The notes under the pieces were generated by a model that did no database searches, was not told the DNA's origin, and saw only the letters and a program-made list of their open reading frames with translations. A stretch of DNA of 33,079 bases from Thiohalophilus thiocyanatoxydans (GTDB lineage Bacteria > Pseudomonadota > Gammaproteobacteria > UBA6429 > Thiohalophilaceae), in the NCBI RefSeq assembly GCF_004366735.1, contig NZ_SOQX01000002.1, positions 640,316 to 673,394 on the forward strand. Reading direction: 5' to 3'. Within the stretch, counting starts at the first letter, position 1; every line of letters begins with the position of its first letter. Shown in pieces: positions 31,979-33,079 of the stretch. A program made the translations under genes and the position numbers.

Positions 31979-32206
31979 TCATTGTTATGGCTTGATGTTC
32001 AATTAAGTTTTAATTTTGGAAATAGGTATACTCTCCCCGGAATTAGGTGCACTGTAGAACCCCTTTAGGATTCATTCAGTATTTCTTCGCGTTGCTCAGG
32101 TCATCCCTGCCTCCCGTGACAGAGCCACCCCGCGAGCAAAGCGAGTGTTTTGGGTGTTAGTACTTCCCTGTACGTCAGTCGCCTCCCACAGCCAGGAATG
32201 ACGAAT
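31979..32206. repeat. Gap with a GTCATCCCTG / CAGGAATGAC inverted repeat
   Basis: Arms at 32100-32109 and 32193-32202 (one mismatch) resemble common GTCATTCC-type bacterial repeats. The AT-rich part at 32000-32035 (TTGGAAATAGGTATACT) may carry the promoter of the thioesterase gene. No gene is seen. Confidence 0.45.
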
Positions 32207-32455
32207 TTATACCGAATGTAATTCCTCACGAAGGACACGACGCAATGTTTCTTCGTCGAGCGTCCCGGTACTCTTGCGAAGATGCTCCCGTAAAGCCTCG
32301 TTAATCATGGTTTGATACCCCGAGCCGGACTCATCGGCCAGCTTGCGAAAAGTTTCAATCACATCATCATCCAGATAGATCGTGATGCGTGTTTTACCTT
32401 TCGGCTTTATCACCGGGCCACGTTTGGCTTTTTTAAAATCATATTCCTTTTTCAT
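32207..32455 (-). CDS. brnA: BrnA-type antitoxin (ribbon-helix-helix)
   Basis: An 82-aa antitoxin from ATG 32455 (MKKEYDFKKAKRGPVIKPKG). The RHH fold is visible in TRITIYLDDDVIETFRKLAD followed by YQTMINEALREHL, and the long C-terminal helix binds the toxin. The frame overlaps brnT by 17 bp. BrnA normally represses the operon with its toxin; the palindromic AT-rich stretch before brnT is a plausible operator. Confidence 0.88.
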   Translation of the reverse strand: MKKEYDFKKAKRGPVIKPKGKTRITIYLDDDVIETFRKLADESGSGYQTMINEALREHLRKSTGTLDEETLRRVLREELHSV

Positions 32456-32711
32456 AAACTTCGATCTCTCTGCGAGTAGCGGGTCGGGCTGATATGAGAC
32501 GTATCGTTTCGCCACGGTAGCTATACACAATAACTAAAACACGTCCGACAGCATCCTGCCCCATTGCGATATAACGATCTTCGCCCCCGGCATCCTCATC
32601 TTCCATAGAAAGGGCCAATGGATCGAACAAGACCGCTTCTGCGTCCGAGAAGCGGACCCCATGCTTCTTTAAATTCGCCTCAGCCTTGGCCGGATCCCAG
32701 ATTACGTCCAT
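32439..32711 (-). CDS. brnT: BrnT-type RNase toxin
   Basis: A 90-aa toxin of the BrnT (DUF497) family, a ribosome-independent RNase with a RelE-like fold. It shows the typical start DVIWDPAKAEANLKKHGVRF, DAEAVLFDPLALSMEDEDAG, DRYIAMGQDAVGRVLVIVYS and the C-terminal RLISARPATRREIEVYEKG. The gene precedes its antitoxin, the usual brnTA order. ATG 32711 has no SD, so the message may be nearly leaderless. Confidence 0.93.
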   Translation of the reverse strand: MDVIWDPAKAEANLKKHGVRFSDAEAVLFDPLALSMEDEDAGGEDRYIAMGQDAVGRVLVIVYSYRGETIRLISARPATRREIEVYEKGI

Positions 32712-32719
32712 ATATTAAA

Positions 32720-32745
32720 TATATACATACATTATACATATATCA
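32720..32745 (-). promoter_or_regulatory. Candidate brnTA promoter and operator
   Basis: The minus strand has TATAAT (complement of 32731-32736), 20 bases upstream of the brnT ATG, inside an AT-rich near-palindrome (ATATAT..ATATAT around ACATTATACAT). This is consistent with an autoregulated promoter bound by the RHH antitoxin. Confidence 0.4.
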
Positions 32746-32810
32746 AGGGGATATGATTTTGTCTGGTTTTCGAAATAAATACAGTAGCTTAGACACAACC
32801 TAGGATTTTA

Positions 32811-32996
32811 GTCCCGTCAGACGTCGCCGAGCATCGCAGAGGAAGGAGGATTAGCCCGAAGGGTGCGCGCATGGACGCGCGCACTCGCCAGTCGGCACAG
32901 GGATGTGCCGTCTGGCGAGCCCGACCGGAGCGAGAAGCGCAGGGAACCGGTTCAGCCATTGGATATGGCTGGACCGGCGGCGGCTTTCGGGCGTGT
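32811..32996 (+). repeat. Modular hairpin repeat, copy 2
   Basis: It shares GTCCCGTCAGACG, the GGAAGGAGGATTAGCCCGAA segment, the CTCGCCAGTCGGCAC/GTGCCGTCTGGCGAG hairpin and GGAGCGAGAAGCGCAGGGAA with copy 1 at 14608-14852. The first variable hairpin is GCGCGCATGGACGCGCGC instead of the longer set there, and the last is CAGCCATTGGATATGGCTG. It is in direct orientation, 18.2 kb away. Confidence 0.75.
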
Positions 32997-33002
32997 ACGA
33001 GT

Positions 33003-33055
33003 CAGGGACATCGGTAACACTTTTGTCCAGGGACATGGGTTACACTTTGAGTGTC
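33003..33055. mobile_element. Possible insertion-sequence end, two GGGACAT units
   Basis: CAGGGACATCGGTAACACTT, then CAGGGACATGGGTTACACTT, a tandem pair of the type found at ends of IS481-like elements. The window ends before any transposase is seen, so it may be just a remnant. Confidence 0.35.
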
Positions 33056-33079
33056 CAGTAAGGACAGCTTCTCCCTCGC

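Noticed and set aside
32851-33036. 61-codon minus-strand frame
   Set aside because: It is a translation of the modular repeat and IS-like end.
1-33079. tRNA or rRNA genes
   Set aside because: No cloverleaf, CCA-ended or rRNA-like sequence was noticed; a covariance scan would be needed to be sure.

Overview
The window looks like a gammaproteobacterial chromosome of fairly high GC content, probably a Chromatiales-like lineage. This is inferred from the sdhCDA-sdhB-sdhE-ygfX cluster, the prfB-lysS pair, the recJ-thrC-hom-alaC run, the RF2 frameshift site and many gammaproteobacterial-type intergenic repeats. I cannot name a genus. Almost all genes are on the minus strand; ygfZ and the small Mth938-type gene are the exceptions.

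Layout. (1) 192-4374: succinate dehydrogenase operon, read right to left as sdhC, sdhD, sdhA, a 315-bp repeat-filled gap, sdhB, sdhE and ygfX. (2) 4512-5561: divergent ygfZ. (3) About 5.6-12.5 kb: an AT-richer accessory block that I read as an integron gene-cassette array with no integrase in view (a CALIN). Short genes of unrelated families all point left. They are separated by attC-like sites whose R'' core (..AAC) overlaps or closely follows the stop codon. The matching R' core (GTT..) sits just before the ribosome-binding site of the next cassette. (4) 13.5-15.2 kb: a small zinc-ribbon gene, a lipoprotein gene and a dense block of non-coding repeats. (5) 15.2-25.4 kb: lysS, prfB (programmed +1 frameshift), recJ, an uncharacterised gene, thrC, hom, alaC and a Mth938-domain gene. 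(6) 25.8-30.1 kb: an RND permease and its membrane-fusion protein. (7) 30.2-32.0 kb: two unknown genes and a hot-dog thioesterase. (8) 32.2-32.7 kb: a BrnT/BrnA toxin-antitoxin pair, then a second copy of a modular structured repeat and a possible insertion-sequence end.

The cassette array is the main discovery candidate. Its cargo looks like defence or stress-response modules: a HTH/ImmA-type metallopeptidase with a DUF4411-type PIN protein, a HEPN protein split by a frameshift at an A8 run, a membrane-anchored beta-rich protein, a PD-(D/E)XK-like protein, a uracil-DNA-glycosylase-like protein, a membrane protein with a membrane-anchored Mrr-like nuclease, a 5'-truncated gene, and a protein with two HEPN R-x4-H motifs. 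Three cassette proteins end in C-terminal tails encoded by attC DNA.

A second theme is repeat density. Nearly every gap between core genes carries one of several families: CCCTCCCC hairpins, degenerate repeats of about 7-8 bp, REP-like palindromes, or modular hairpin elements. Some run into the 3' ends of genes.
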